DNA of 49,247 bases from Bacteroidota bacterium. Its GTDB lineage: Bacteria; Bacteroidota; Rhodothermia; Rhodothermales; Bin80. Location of the stretch: NCBI GenBank assembly GCA_026708685.1, contig JAPOUL010000127.1, positions 1-49,247 of the forward strand, written 5' to 3'. Below the pieces are notes generated by a model. The model was not told the DNA's origin. It did no database searches and saw only the letters and a program-made list of their open reading frames with translations. Positions 8,729 to 18,127 of this stretch are shown in pieces. Numbering within the stretch: position 1 is the stretch's first letter; the number at the start of each line of letters is the position of its first letter. The position numbers and the translations under genes were made by a program.

Positions 8729-9221
8729 TACTTTCTTTATATCTATTGATCAGATTGATATAGTATGCTCTCGTCAGTGAATCTGGAATGGAAGTACCAG
8801 ATGTATATTTCCCACGATCACGATGCCATATGACATGCCAAGGGCTATCTTTTTTATGTAACATCTGTACAAGTCTCCAAGGTTGCACATCTTTGAACCT
8901 ATCCCATACGAGGTTGAGAAATTCGGTTTTATCTTCACCAAAATATTCAACTTGGGTTGACATACCCGCATACATCGCGGGTATCACATCCGCTCCGAAC
9001 CTACCGAAAATATTATAAATTGAACGATAGACTGGGCCATATTTCCACGCCTCAGCAAGTTCGCCATTGGTAATGAGGGGGTTATCTACATTGCCCCAGT
9101 AGTATCCATGAGCAATATAGATTAATTTGTTGAGTTTCAGATTGGTAATTCCGTTATCCTCTGATAATCTCAAGAAGAAATCACCAATATCCAAAGGAGA
9201 AATGAAATGAGTATTATTCAT
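8718..9221 (-). CDS. PanA (Panacea/DUF4065, SocA-like) antitoxin
   Basis: 167 residues from the ATG at 9221. A longer frame opens at 9410, but its extra N-terminus is encoded largely by the MITE-like repeat (9300-9400) and lacks family similarity, so I place the start at the Met of MNNTHFISPLDIGDFFL. Panacea hallmarks are visible: an N-terminal helix with ITNLKLNKLIYIAHGYY, then AEAWKYGPVYRSIYNIF, and WRLVQMLHKKDSPW near the C-terminus. Proteins of this type neutralise toxins directly or act as proteolytic adaptors (SocA). It is the first gene of a two-gene operon with the small membrane protein. Confidence 0.8.
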   Translation of the reverse strand: MNNTHFISPLDIGDFFLRLSEDNGITNLKLNKLIYIAHGYYWGNVDNPLITNGELAEAWKYGPVYRSIYNIFGRFGADVIPAMYAGMSTQVEYFGEDKTEFLNLVWDRFKDVQPWRLVQMLHKKDSPWHVIWHRDRGKYTSGTSIPDSLTRAYYINLINRYKESNGE

Positions 9222-9299
9222 GGTCGAAAAGTAAATAACATCAAATTTGTTAGAAACTAATTTACGCAAAATTTTTAATAAAAGTTCCAAATCTATACA

Positions 9300-9400
9300 T
9301 TGAGGCTTTTGCAAAACCTCCACATTTTGCCATAAATATTGGCTCCGGAGCATTTGAGACGTATTTTTAGCGTTGACAGGGAGGTTTTGCAAATGGCTCA
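9300..9400. mobile_element. MITE-like element, copy B
   Basis: Left end TTGAGGCTTTTGCAAAACC, right end GAGGTTTTGCAAATGGCTCA; the ends are imperfect inverted repeats. Length and internal sequence match copy A (1314-1415) and the degraded copy at 44061-44143. It sits immediately upstream of the PanA gene and so probably supplies or displaces part of that operon's promoter region. Confidence 0.6.
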
Positions 9401-9480
9401 TTATGATCACATATTCACCAAGTATAGATTCAGATTTATGCTATTGATTATTGACAACTCTCTGTTTCCTGTGGAGATCT

Positions 9481-10121
9481 TTAAGAAAACTGTGGATGTA
9501 AACCATTGCCCCTCAGGTCATGGATACCCTTCTCAAGATTCGTAACAGCAAGAAATCCTTTACTATCCAATAGTAGCAAACATATCTTGAGCCCGTCAAA
9601 AAACGGGCTTTTTCTGACGGACGCGAGATACCTTGCTGTCTGCATGACACTTGAGCAGATCGCCATGTTGTGACCGATCACCTGGTGCCCCATCTCAATA
9701 ATCAACTGATTCATTTTTTGTAATCAGGTGGAGCTCACTAAGGTGATATTGTCGTGAAGAGCCTGCCCGGTATAGACCTTCTCATCCTTCGTGCCGTGTC
9801 CCATCATCAAACGCAGAATTCCCATCTGATTCGCCATGGTAGCCAGCCAATCGATCATAGGTGCTATTCAACTCCTGTTTGAGGGCTGTCAATAAGACCA
9901 CAACCCAGACATTCATACCCGGCGACCACGATGTTGCTGACCTTCGGGTTGTGAGTCTTCAACAACGTCGTCAACTTCTTGCATGCGGCGTTATTGGTCA
10001 AGATGGACTGAATGCCAAAGAGGAACGCGACCAAAGGGTCACGACTGTTCAGATCAAGCTGAATGTCCTCAATAGGGACATGATCCAGCGACAACTGGTG
10101 GGTAAAGATTTGCCTCATCAT
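9481..10121 (-). pseudogene. Decayed ISNCY-like transposase
   Basis: Three minus-strand pieces read in the order of one transposase but in broken frames. The first, from the ATG at 10121, begins MMRQIFTHQLSLDHVPIED and continues into DIQLDLNSRDPLVAFLFG. The second contains MGHGTKDEKVYTGQALHDN followed by ITLVS, and ends at a stop at ~9730. The third starts MNQLIIEMGHQVIGH. From memory of the family, this order (SRD segment; MLGHG...LKDN; INQLVVEAGH) resembles ISNCY-type, possibly ISDol1-like, transposases of ~450 residues. The catalytic remainder is absent, so the element cannot transpose. The family name is moderately certain; the pseudogene status is clear. Confidence 0.6.
9590..9613 (+). 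terminator. Hairpin followed by a T-run
   Basis: AGCCCG and CGGGCT form a 6-bp GC-rich stem with an 8-nt A-rich loop, followed by TTTTT on the plus strand. The form is that of an intrinsic terminator. It lies inside the decayed transposase, reading plus-strand, with no plus-strand gene ending just before it; it may have blocked readthrough into the element. Confidence 0.4.
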
Positions 10122-10212
10122 TCCTGAAAATACGTTCAAAAAAATCGCGAAGATGAGCACTTGAACGTGTCAAATATTGGCAAGTTTCGAATTTTCTTAG
10201 AATCAGCAAACA

Positions 10213-10389
10213 TTTTTTTGATCGAAAAACGCACCTCAGTGGCTTCTATGCACATTTTGGATCAAACGAGGACTACTGAGAATGTAATGCCCCGTAGAGA
10301 GCAGAAAAAACGGAGAGGATAATGAGAAAAAAACGCCCCCAGAGCGACTGGAGGGAACTTTTTATAGAGATTTTGGTATTTTCTTACAG
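10213..10389 (+). repeat. Long dispersed repeat, copy 2
   Basis: Inverted partner of 1041-1229. Here an ATG at ~10322 opens a 28-codon frame, MRKKRPQSDWRELFIEIL and onward, ending soon after the repeat. The repeat ends ~178 bp before the first gene of the stator/tubulin operon, so it marks the left edge of that island. The 10390-10566 gap between them is AT-rich and probably holds the operon promoter. Confidence 0.7.
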
Positions 10390-10566
10390 GCACTATAAAT
10401 TTAGATGAAATTGCCTACTTCATTTGGCTGATAGAAGAATAATTTTATTAGTTTATTAGAGTAATATCAAAATTTCTATAGAAGTGTCGTAAATTGTAAC
10501 GATTCTGAAAAATTATCGTTATTGATACATCTTATCAGTTTTATGGTTTTTGTTTAACATTTCTCA

Positions 10567-11103
10567 ATGATAGGCACGACAAATAAAATGGTCGGACAGG
10601 ACCGCACACGTTCTGGTACTTTGGGTACTGGTTATTTTCGCAATGTCTTGATGATTCTACTGATTCTTACCAGTACAGGATGTGCACGAGTGAATAACGT
10701 ATGTCAGAGGGGATGGCTCGGGGAAACTTTTGGACTGTTTCCGCTCTTTTTTGAGACCTTTGTTGTTGCAACACTACTTGCACTGGTGATTAGTACAGCC
10801 TTTTACTGGCTGTTTATGCGTCCCAAATTGAGGAATTGGAATCTTTCCACATCTTTAATAGCTCCAAAACCAGTCGCTTCTATTATATTTCCTATTGCCC
10901 TCATTCTTCTTCTTCTTGTTTTTGGTGGAGTTTTCGTTGGAGCTGATTGCAGTAACACGCAAAAGTCAGTTCATGTCGTCGGAGCAATCTTAGGTCTTAC
11001 CACTGGGTTTTTCATAGGATTTGGCATCTGTCGTAACCAAGTTACGAAACCCTTCAAAAAAATAGAATCAAAAAAGATTAAAAAATCAACGTCTAATGAA
11101 TAA
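10567..11103 (+). CDS. Small polytopic membrane protein, first gene of the tubulin/stator operon
   Basis: 178 residues. Residues ~24-38 are hydrophobic and end in TSTGC (Cys39), which satisfies a general lipobox pattern. Three further hydrophobic helices follow, at ~58-80, ~95-117 and ~127-147, and the C-terminus is lysine-rich (KKIESKKIKK). It could be a four-helix membrane protein or a lipoprotein with additional membrane segments; I cannot decide. Its end overlaps the next gene by 8 nt, so it belongs to the operon. No family recognised. A role as membrane anchor or accessory subunit of the stator-like complex is inference from position. Confidence 0.7.
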   Translation: MIGTTNKMVGQDRTRSGTLGTGYFRNVLMILLILTSTGCARVNNVCQRGWLGETFGLFPLFFETFVVATLLALVISTAFYWLFMRPKLRNWNLSTSLIAPKPVASIIFPIALILLLLVFGGVFVGADCSNTQKSVHVVGAILGLTTGFFIGFGICRNQVTKPFKKIESKKIKKSTSNE

Positions 11104-14100
11104 TCGTTTTATTGCATGTGGAGGAACCGGTGCTCATGTGATGTTAGCCATGGTCCGTCTGCATATATTAGGATACCCATTCGGTTTCTTCTTCAAAACC
11201 ACTAATAGTTTTCCAGATTTATTCTTGGTAGACCAAGATTCAGCTGATGGAAAAGACAACACATGTACAGCTTGGCAAGAAGTGAAACGCTTAATCATGG
11301 TTCATCCTGGTAAATACGATCCACAGGAATACCTTGGCAGACCTGATGATCCAACCTGTAAGAATTTGACTCCTTTACCTCTTGGAGAAGATCAAAGATG
11401 GTATAAGCAACCGAACCATCAATTAGACGGTAAATTTGATGTTAACGCTTCGTTGGCTCTTCGATCGATAACATCCAAAGAGCAGCAACAAATCAAATAT
11501 GATGAAGGAATGATGGCTTCACCTGCGTTAGGATCATTGCTCTTCAGTTTGAAAGAATTGGATCAAAATAATGAGAACATAAATAATCACGAAGCCTATC
11601 ATAATATGATTGTAGATTCAAAAAATGAACTTGTCGTGGTTTGTGGATCAAGTGTCGGTGGTACAGGCTCATCTGTTGCTCCTACACTTGCTCGTTTACT
11701 TAATGATAAGGAAGCGAAAGTCATGGCTGTGATGGTACATAACTGGTTCAAATTCCCAGATGGCGATTCTAGAAAAGATTCTGGAAAACGCAATAAGCTC
11801 ATGAGGCAAAATGCTGCGGGTGGACTTGCATGTTACGGGAACGACTTAGCTCAAACTGTAGCTACTGTTTTGGTAGGTGTTCCTGAACATAAAAGAACCT
11901 TAAGAAATTATACATCTGATCACCAGCAGCCACTCAATGATTCATATGCCCATGCAATTGGTGCTATGTCCAGTATCAAACATTTCTTGACAACAGGTGA
12001 TAACAAGAATCAAATAAACAAAGGGTTATATGGTGTGTCTGCATCGGACCGATCCAGTTTAACTGGTGATATGCATGTAAGAGGAATTGATGAGTCTTTA
12101 AAAACATTGGTGGGGCATGCTCAAATCCTTACTCACTTGCTCAAAGTCTATTCGAAATTGTTGAGAACCACGGGCATGCGCTATCTGAAAAAAGACAAGT
12201 CATCATTCTCAAATTTTTTCTATTTTGCTGGTAAAACTCCATTTCCTTCCATTGCCACTTGGGCCTACTCACAATTAGGTGATGATTCAGAAAGCCTCAA
12301 AGACGTTGCTGACAAGTTAGACTCAATCATAGAAGTCTACGATCTGGAACCAGATGCTAACGATGATCAGCCCTACCGTGGGCTTTTGCAGTGGATCAAG
12401 TCTTTGGGCAAATCTGGTGAACTTTATTATGTTAATCCTGAAATTAATAAAGTTTGTGAAAAAATCTTCTTAAAGGAGGTGAATTGCCTTGAACGCCTTA
12501 AAAAACATCCATTACCTAAGATTCAAGAATTACCGAATATTCAAGAATTACGGAAAAAATTTGATCAGGATGATATAATAGCATATGCACTTTTTCACTG
12601 GGTTGCAAATTGGATCAATGATGCATGGAGGGGAAAAGAAAAGTTATTACCAATATTAAAAACAGGGGATGTTCAGGGCAAGGGTTACTGGCCTGACATG
12701 AAACCTAATACTACTGGTAAAACCCCCGTTTGGAAGAGGCCTGGTCAACTTGGAATGGTTCCATTTGGAGATATAGATGCTACTATTAAGTGCTATTTTG
12801 ACTATGATGATGTCAAACCCAACAGTTGGCCTCACCCTTTTGCTGTTGTTGAACAGTTCAAATTTAAGATTAATCATATAGACTGGGAGAAAAAATCTAC
12901 AATAATTCCTATACGTCAACTTGAAATATTACTGATTGCTACAGCAGTTGGTATCCTTGAATTCAAAAAAATTGATTACAAATTTAAAAAAGGAGATCTT
13001 TCCCTTGAACGGCTCCTTTTTGATGATGGTAAAGGTATAGCTAAGTTCTCTCTTCAACACAAAGTTAATGGTAAGATCTATGGTTTCAACTCACCCGAAA
13101 CCTTGCTTTGTCCTGCTCCAGATATAGATTGTAATGATTGGGTTGAATTGTATGGTGATATCATTGAATCTGACGGTGGAAGCAGGAGAGATATTGAAAA
13201 TATTAAATCTACTGGATTTCTCCATGCAGATCCACCAAACTGGAAAAATACAGGAAAAAGAGCCAGACAGTCCATCCGAGGATGGATCAATTGTATAAAA
13301 AAATATGTAGAGGATCGCGTTCGTGATAATTCACGAACTTGGCTCAATCAACTCAATAAACACATTCCTTCAGAATCTGGACCGTTTGGAATCGCAGACT
13401 GGTTACCTCTTCCAGATGACGACATACGTGTGCCTGTTCCTATTTTAGGCCCCGCTACCAATATCTTTGAAGAAGGAGTCCCAGATAAAAAAGAATCTGA
13501 AAAGAGATATCCGAATTTCCGAGATTCGGTTCCTGAGTTCACATCCTATTCTGTAGACCCTGAATCAGGAGACTCCGAAGTCTTTGAGTTAATTGACGAC
13601 TTCCGCATTCCAGGCTTGAAACTTCCAATGAAGGCAATATGGAGAGAACACTTAGATGGTCTACAAACCTTGAAAAAAATCTTTGCATGGGAGATTGATC
13701 ATGCGGAAAGGGGGGTATGGATCATGCAAGAACTTGGCGATAGCCCAGTCTACATTAGGGATCTCGTAGTGATTGACAAGGATGTGATTCAAATTAAAAT
13801 CTGCATCCCCCTTGAACAGAAGCGGATTAATCAATCCCGAACAAAAGAGATCAAATATCCTGATATTCCCTTACGCCCAGAATTTATTGATCTGTTGAAA
13901 GTGCCTGGAGGACAAAAAAATGCGGGCGATAGATGTCTCGACCATGATGAGGCTTGGAAGGCCCTTCAACAATCGGGAATACCAGATTCAGGGGGAAAAT
14001 TAGTGCGATGGACATTGGATCTGCGAGGACGATCAAAGTCATTACCCATCAACGTATCGGTGGACGATGTTGAAGTGAGGGCCCATTGGATGATTTGGCC

Positions 14101-16141
14101 CAACTTTAAGTCAGACTACGATCCTGATCCTAATCAATCAAATGACCTGTGGAGAGCCTACTATGTGTTTGAACATTGTGACCGTGAAACGCTTGAGATT
14201 CAAACGATTTACATGGCTCATGGGCGGCAAAATCCCTTACTGATCACCAAATCTCCTGAAGGTTGCCCTGGTAATGCCTATGCCATGAGTTTTGATAATG
14301 GCGATCATTCGGGAGGACCTCCGCTGGCTTTCTCTGCCTATGATGAGAAACTTGAGGACACTGGGATTTACATCATTGGATTGACGAAGCGTTCCCATGA
14401 CCAGCAACCATGGAAACTCGCGATTGATTTTGGTACTTCTCATTCCGTTGCCGCCTATCAAATCGGTGGTAGACCCGAGACGGTTGAGCTTGATGCAGAG
14501 CTTGTATCGGGAGATGGGCTTACGTTACATGTGAGTGAAAATCATGATGTTAAAGGTGCATCGCAGATGGGATTTGATCTTTGGCGACCTACATATTTGA
14601 AAAAGAATGTTGGTAATATCGCGAAGGCCATGCTTCCATCCGATTTATGGTCTGTGGACGAGATTAAATCTGTTGATGTTGGAAAGTTCCAATCTGAATG
14701 GTCTCCAATGACGCACTATTCCATCCCCGTGATTCAACTGCAACGCTCCAATATTCGAGATCATATTATCTCTGGATTCAAATGGGACCTGACCGACGGT
14801 AAATTTAGAAATCAGGAGCAGTGGTTACGAGAAAGGTATCTACGTATGGCAATCGAGATATTTGTAGCTGATATCGTAAAGGGAAAAGCTGACAAATTAC
14901 CCAGTAAGATAGATGCCACATTCACCTATCCGCTTCGTGGCACATTCACTCAAGCGACTTCTAACTATGAAGACATAATCAAAAAAGTCATTGAGCATGC
15001 TCACAAGGATCTTGGGATTGCTTTCAGTTTAGAAAATGGACGGGGGATGTACAGTGAATCTCATGCTGCATTTGACTCAGTTGGTAATGGCGTTCCGATT
15101 AATGTGAAACTGGTTGCAGATTTAGGTGGTGGAACTCTGGATATACTCATTCGAACCTATGACATACCAGTTGAACGAAGTAATGACCGGTTTAAGGAAG
15201 TTGCCGATAGTGTGAAGATTGGCAGTGACCTTATGCTTAAAGTATTGGCTGAGAATTCTATGAGCTACTTGCCAAAGGGTGATGATCGAGGTTGGGAACG
15301 AAATCCAGAGAAAGCTTTTGAGCAGCTACGAGCATGGATGCGGGCTGTTGGCTCGGATAAGCTCTTTGGAAAGGGGACACAAGACTGGCATGCTCCAGAA
15401 TTGAAACTTCGGGGATTTGAAAAATCTCGTGACGGAAATGATGGCCGTGAGATTATCAACCGTTACTTCCGTATCATTGTTGATTTCTTGGCCCGTTATA
15501 TGGTTGCTTATGTTGCCAACGATGTTTGGCCGATTCTAAAATCAGACTCCGATCGTGTAAAGTTAAAACTGTTAGTCAATCTCCGTGGAAATGGATGGCG
15601 GCTGTATCATAGTAGTAGGGACTATCAGGCGATTCAGCAATCCATGGAGAAACTCGTTCAGATCCGTGCACAGGAGCTGTGGGCCGAATCTGGAATTTCC
15701 GATCCCCTCCCCGACGATGTATGGCATACGGCTGATCTCAGTCTTGAGAATTCTCCCAAACTTGTGCCAATCAAAAAGGCCTTGGGTAAAAATATGGATC
15801 CTGTGAAGGCTCGTCATAACAGTCACCGCTATCCACTGTCCAATGTGATGATTTACGGAAGAGAGCAGGCGGATACGCAGCGAAACTGGAATGAGAAACT
15901 TCCATTTGAGGGAGTCAGTGAGACGGATAGTCTTCATATTGAAAAATTTGATCCTCCTCTGGTGGTCAAGGCATCGGGTAGCGGTGAGCCTCTCTCCAAG
16001 CTAGAAGATCCTTTGATGAAAGAAATCAACGATAGAATATCAGGTGGTCAGGTCGTTCGGGATGGCAATACCGTTGATGCACCTATTGCTCTTTTGATCT
16101 GGGAGAATTTACTCAATTCAGACAAATTCCGAAAACTATAA
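11096..16141 (+). CDS. Giant tubulin-like plus Hsp70/actin-like NTPase fusion protein
   Basis: 1681 residues, cytoplasmic by composition. The N-terminus opens with a glycine-rich nucleotide loop (CGGTGAH, residues 8-14), an acidic strand end (LVDQDSADG) and, near 178-202, VVVCGSSVGGTGSS, whose GGTGSS (188-193) corresponds to the tubulin/FtsZ signature loop. This fits the Tubulin_2-like group. Residues ~430-1100 have no recognised domain. From ~1105 there is an Hsp70/actin-fold ATPase: phosphate-1 loop DFGTSHS (1111-1117), phosphate-2 loop DLGGGTLD (1342-1349) and an adenosine-loop-like LRGNGW (1496-1501). Both nucleotide sites look complete. It overlaps the preceding membrane-protein gene and precedes the vWA-like and MotA/MotB-like genes. 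I infer a nucleotide-driven cytosolic switch or filament coupled to the membrane complex. A rare architecture; I know no characterised homologue. Confidence 0.75.
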   Translation: MNNRFIACGGTGAHVMLAMVRLHILGYPFGFFFKTTNSFPDLFLVDQDSADGKDNTCTAWQEVKRLIMVHPGKYDPQEYLGRPDDPTCKNLTPLPLGEDQRWYKQPNHQLDGKFDVNASLALRSITSKEQQQIKYDEGMMASPALGSLLFSLKELDQNNENINNHEAYHNMIVDSKNELVVVCGSSVGGTGSSVAPTLARLLNDKEAKVMAVMVHNWFKFPDGDSRKDSGKRNKLMRQNAAGGLACYGNDLAQTVATVLVGVPEHKRTLRNYTSDHQQPLNDSYAHAIGAMSSIKHFLTTGDNKNQINKGLYGVSASDRSSLTGDMHVRGIDESLKTLVGHAQILTHLLKVYSKLLRTTGMRYLKKDKSSFSNFFYFAGKTPFPSIATWAYSQLGDDSESLKDVADKLDSIIEVYDLEPDANDDQPYRGLLQWIKSLGKSGELYYVNPEINKVCEKIFLKEVNCLERLKKHPLPKIQELPNIQELRKKFDQDDIIAYALFHWVANWINDAWRGKEKLLPILKTGDVQGKGYWPDMKPNTTGKTPVWKRPGQLGMVPFGDIDATIKCYFDYDDVKPNSWPHPFAVVEQFKFKINHIDWEKKSTIIPIRQLEILLIATAVGILEFKKIDYKFKKGDLSLERLLFDDGKGIAKFSLQHKVNGKIYGFNSPETLLCPAPDIDCNDWVELYGDIIESDGGSRRDIENIKSTGFLHADPPNWKNTGKRARQSIRGWINCIKKYVEDRVRDNSRTWLNQLNKHIPSESGPFGIADWLPLPDDDIRVPVPILGPATNIFEEGVPDKKESEKRYPNFRDSVPEFTSYSVDPESGDSEVFELIDDFRIPGLKLPMKAIWREHLDGLQTLKKIFAWEIDHAERGVWIMQELGDSPVYIRDLVVIDKDVIQIKICIPLEQKRINQSRTKEIKYPDIPLRPEFIDLLKVPGGQKNAGDRCLDHDEAWKALQQSGIPDSGGKLVRWTLDLRGRSKSLPINVSVDDVEVRAHWMIWPNFKSDYDPDPNQSNDLWRAYYVFEHCDRETLEIQTIYMAHGRQNPLLITKSPEGCPGNAYAMSFDNGDHSGGPPLAFSAYDEKLEDTGIYIIGLTKRSHDQQPWKLAIDFGTSHSVAAYQIGGRPETVELDAELVSGDGLTLHVSENHDVKGASQMGFDLWRPTYLKKNVGNIAKAMLPSDLWSVDEIKSVDVGKFQSEWSPMTHYSIPVIQLQRSNIRDHIISGFKWDLTDGKFRNQEQWLRERYLRMAIEIFVADIVKGKADKLPSKIDATFTYPLRGTFTQATSNYEDIIKKVIEHAHKDLGIAFSLENGRGMYSESHAAFDSVGNGVPINVKLVADLGGGTLDILIRTYDIPVERSNDRFKEVADSVKIGSDLMLKVLAENSMSYLPKGDDRGWERNPEKAFEQLRAWMRAVGSDKLFGKGTQDWHAPELKLRGFEKSRDGNDGREIINRYFRIIVDFLARYMVAYVANDVWPILKSDSDRVKLKLLVNLRGNGWRLYHSSRDYQAIQQSMEKLVQIRAQELWAESGISDPLPDDVWHTADLSLENSPKLVPIKKALGKNMDPVKARHNSHRYPLSNVMIYGREQADTQRNWNEKLPFEGVSETDSLHIEKFDPPLVVKASGSGEPLSKLEDPLMKEINDRISGGQVVRDGNTVDAPIALLIWENLLNSDKFRKL

Positions 16142-16234
16142 ATTAGTCTATTGACTGATCTGAACACTGCTTCTGCTGGGACCATAGATGCTATTGACCC
16201 GTTGCCTGAGGTATTCCATGCATAATAATGAACC

Positions 16235-18115
16235 ATGCCGTCTCCGATTCGTCGTACTGTTGAGTCATATTTACGTTTGATTAGGTTTCGAGTCTCTTCA
16301 TGGCTCGTTCATCGGGCAGTCGTAACCACTGGGAAGACGGTTAGATCCCTCACCTCTATGGTCAAGAAAATCAATCAGGATCCCGCATTGAATCTACATA
16401 TTCTGAAAAATCTGCAGATGACGGTCGAGAATCTTCCCCGATTCCAATTATTCGACAACTTTCAATATGAAAGACATCATAGATCTGGCATGGTTTTCTC
16501 ATTTTTACGACCACTGATCATGAGGGTGCAAATTTATGTACGTAGAGTGATTTCGAAACCTATTCAGGGGGCCTTACAATTGGTGACTCAAGCATTACGA
16601 AGACTCTATCGCCTTGATAAAAAGATCCATGATCGGAACCCCAGAATTCTCAATGTTCTAACAAATCTGTTGCACTCAGCCGAACATATTGAGCAGATTG
16701 TACACTCATTCAAACCTGCTAATGAATCAGTCAGTTCACGGTTTCGTATACCGTTAACCAAAAAATTTATCGATCACATGAAACCGTGGATTCCTAATGT
16801 TCTTGCTGGGCTGATCATTACATTCTCAGTTATTCAGACTGGATGTGAGTCTCAAACTGTTATACCCTTTTTGGATGTTCAAGCCTCGCTCCAACCACAA
16901 TGGGGGGTAGACTTAGCAACTGAAAGCATTGATGCTGATACCGTTACGCATGAATTTCATCTTTTGTGGGATCAATCCATTCCAATGGGTGGATACATTC
17001 ACAGAACCGATCCTGATAGTCAGGGTACTCTAAAGTTGATCAATGATTTTCTTAAAAGTGCGAGATTGACGACTGATTATGGTGGGGATGAATCCTCGCT
17101 TAAATGTTTAGGAGTCACGGACTCTATTGTAGATGTTGACTGTGATCCTATCATGTCTCAAGATTTTTTTGATGGTAGTACTTCTCGTCTTGACCAAGGA
17201 ATTGAATACATCATTGAAGGGCTGATCAACGGATCATTCAAGGGAGCAGCATTTGTCAGTGATTTGATTGCAACGACCGTCTATGGAACTGGGCCTCCAG
17301 CATTACTCCCCTATCTTAGGAGTTCTACGCTTCAAGCGTATCTCAATTCTGGTACAATTGATATTGCGCTGTTAGGGACAAAAATCAATTATTGGGGAGT
17401 TCATCGCGGCCCATGCGAAACTCTCTCTGGCTCTGTTGGGTGTTGGTATGATGAGGCTCAAAGACGCTATAAACCTTTGGGTCAGATCCAAAAAAGTCCA
17501 GTCTATATCCTCATTTTGGGTTTAAGACCAGAAGGGAAAAGCCAAGAAGACAACCCAGTTTTCAAGATGGCTACCGAATTGGCCCGATCCATGACCGCCC
17601 AGGGCATAGAGATCAAACATGAGCTGATCACACAAGGATCTTTAGGGAGTGAGTCTGAATTTCATTGGTATCCTTATGCCGAAACTGGTTTTCAAGCCAT
17701 AGGTCTCACCGATCATGGTTATCAGTGCAAAGATAATGAGACACACCGAGTGAAAGGTAGATTCCTTGATCCTGAAGTTTCAGTCACTGAAATAGCGATG
17801 TATGGATCTCTGGATTCTACGGTGACAGCCATGACCGATGATGATGATCCCCAAATGGTTCATTTGGAGATCAACTGCCAAACATTACGCGAATACATTC
17901 GTGATGACCAGTCCCAGTTATGCAATGATGCAAGTAATCAATTGGTAGGAATCATACATACACTAGGGCAGAGTCTCTGGGCTGAATGGTCATCGGTTTC
18001 CCACACTAGTCATTTAACGATAGGACTTGAACCATTCATTGACGGGATTCGTCCAAGCCATTATGAAACCATCATTGAATCCGTTCCACCGCTTGACGCA
18101 TGCAAGACTGATTAA
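16235..18115 (+). CDS. Membrane-anchored protein with a divergent von Willebrand A-like domain
   Basis: 626 residues. Residues 1-181 are basic and helical, with no motif. Residues ~186-203 form one hydrophobic segment ending QTGC (Cys204); it resembles a lipoprotein signal, but Gln at -3 is off-pattern, and an in-frame ATG at 16778 could start a shorter form. After it comes an apparently exported region with several cysteines. There, LLWDQSIPMGG (Asp246) resembles the DxSxSMxG metal site of vWA domains, AAFVSDL (Asp343) the second metal loop, and a later IDIALLG strand the following core strand. This is a divergent match, and the metal site is altered (P for S). It lies 93 nt after the tubulin/Hsp70 gene and 12 nt before the MotA-like gene. 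I infer a periplasmic sensor or assembly subunit. Confidence 0.6.
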   Translation: MPSPIRRTVESYLRLIRFRVSSWLVHRAVVTTGKTVRSLTSMVKKINQDPALNLHILKNLQMTVENLPRFQLFDNFQYERHHRSGMVFSFLRPLIMRVQIYVRRVISKPIQGALQLVTQALRRLYRLDKKIHDRNPRILNVLTNLLHSAEHIEQIVHSFKPANESVSSRFRIPLTKKFIDHMKPWIPNVLAGLIITFSVIQTGCESQTVIPFLDVQASLQPQWGVDLATESIDADTVTHEFHLLWDQSIPMGGYIHRTDPDSQGTLKLINDFLKSARLTTDYGGDESSLKCLGVTDSIVDVDCDPIMSQDFFDGSTSRLDQGIEYIIEGLINGSFKGAAFVSDLIATTVYGTGPPALLPYLRSSTLQAYLNSGTIDIALLGTKINYWGVHRGPCETLSGSVGCWYDEAQRRYKPLGQIQKSPVYILILGLRPEGKSQEDNPVFKMATELARSMTAQGIEIKHELITQGSLGSESEFHWYPYAETGFQAIGLTDHGYQCKDNETHRVKGRFLDPEVSVTEIAMYGSLDSTVTAMTDDDDPQMVHLEINCQTLREYIRDDQSQLCNDASNQLVGIIHTLGQSLWAEWSSVSHTSHLTIGLEPFIDGIRPSHYETIIESVPPLDACKTD

Positions 18116-18127
18116 TAGTGAGAGTTG

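Noticed and set aside
1041..10389. Composite transposon bounded by the inverted ~180-bp repeats
   Set aside because: The interval carries core genes (rsmB, uvrC) in ordinary context, and the copies are diverged and lack an intact transposase.
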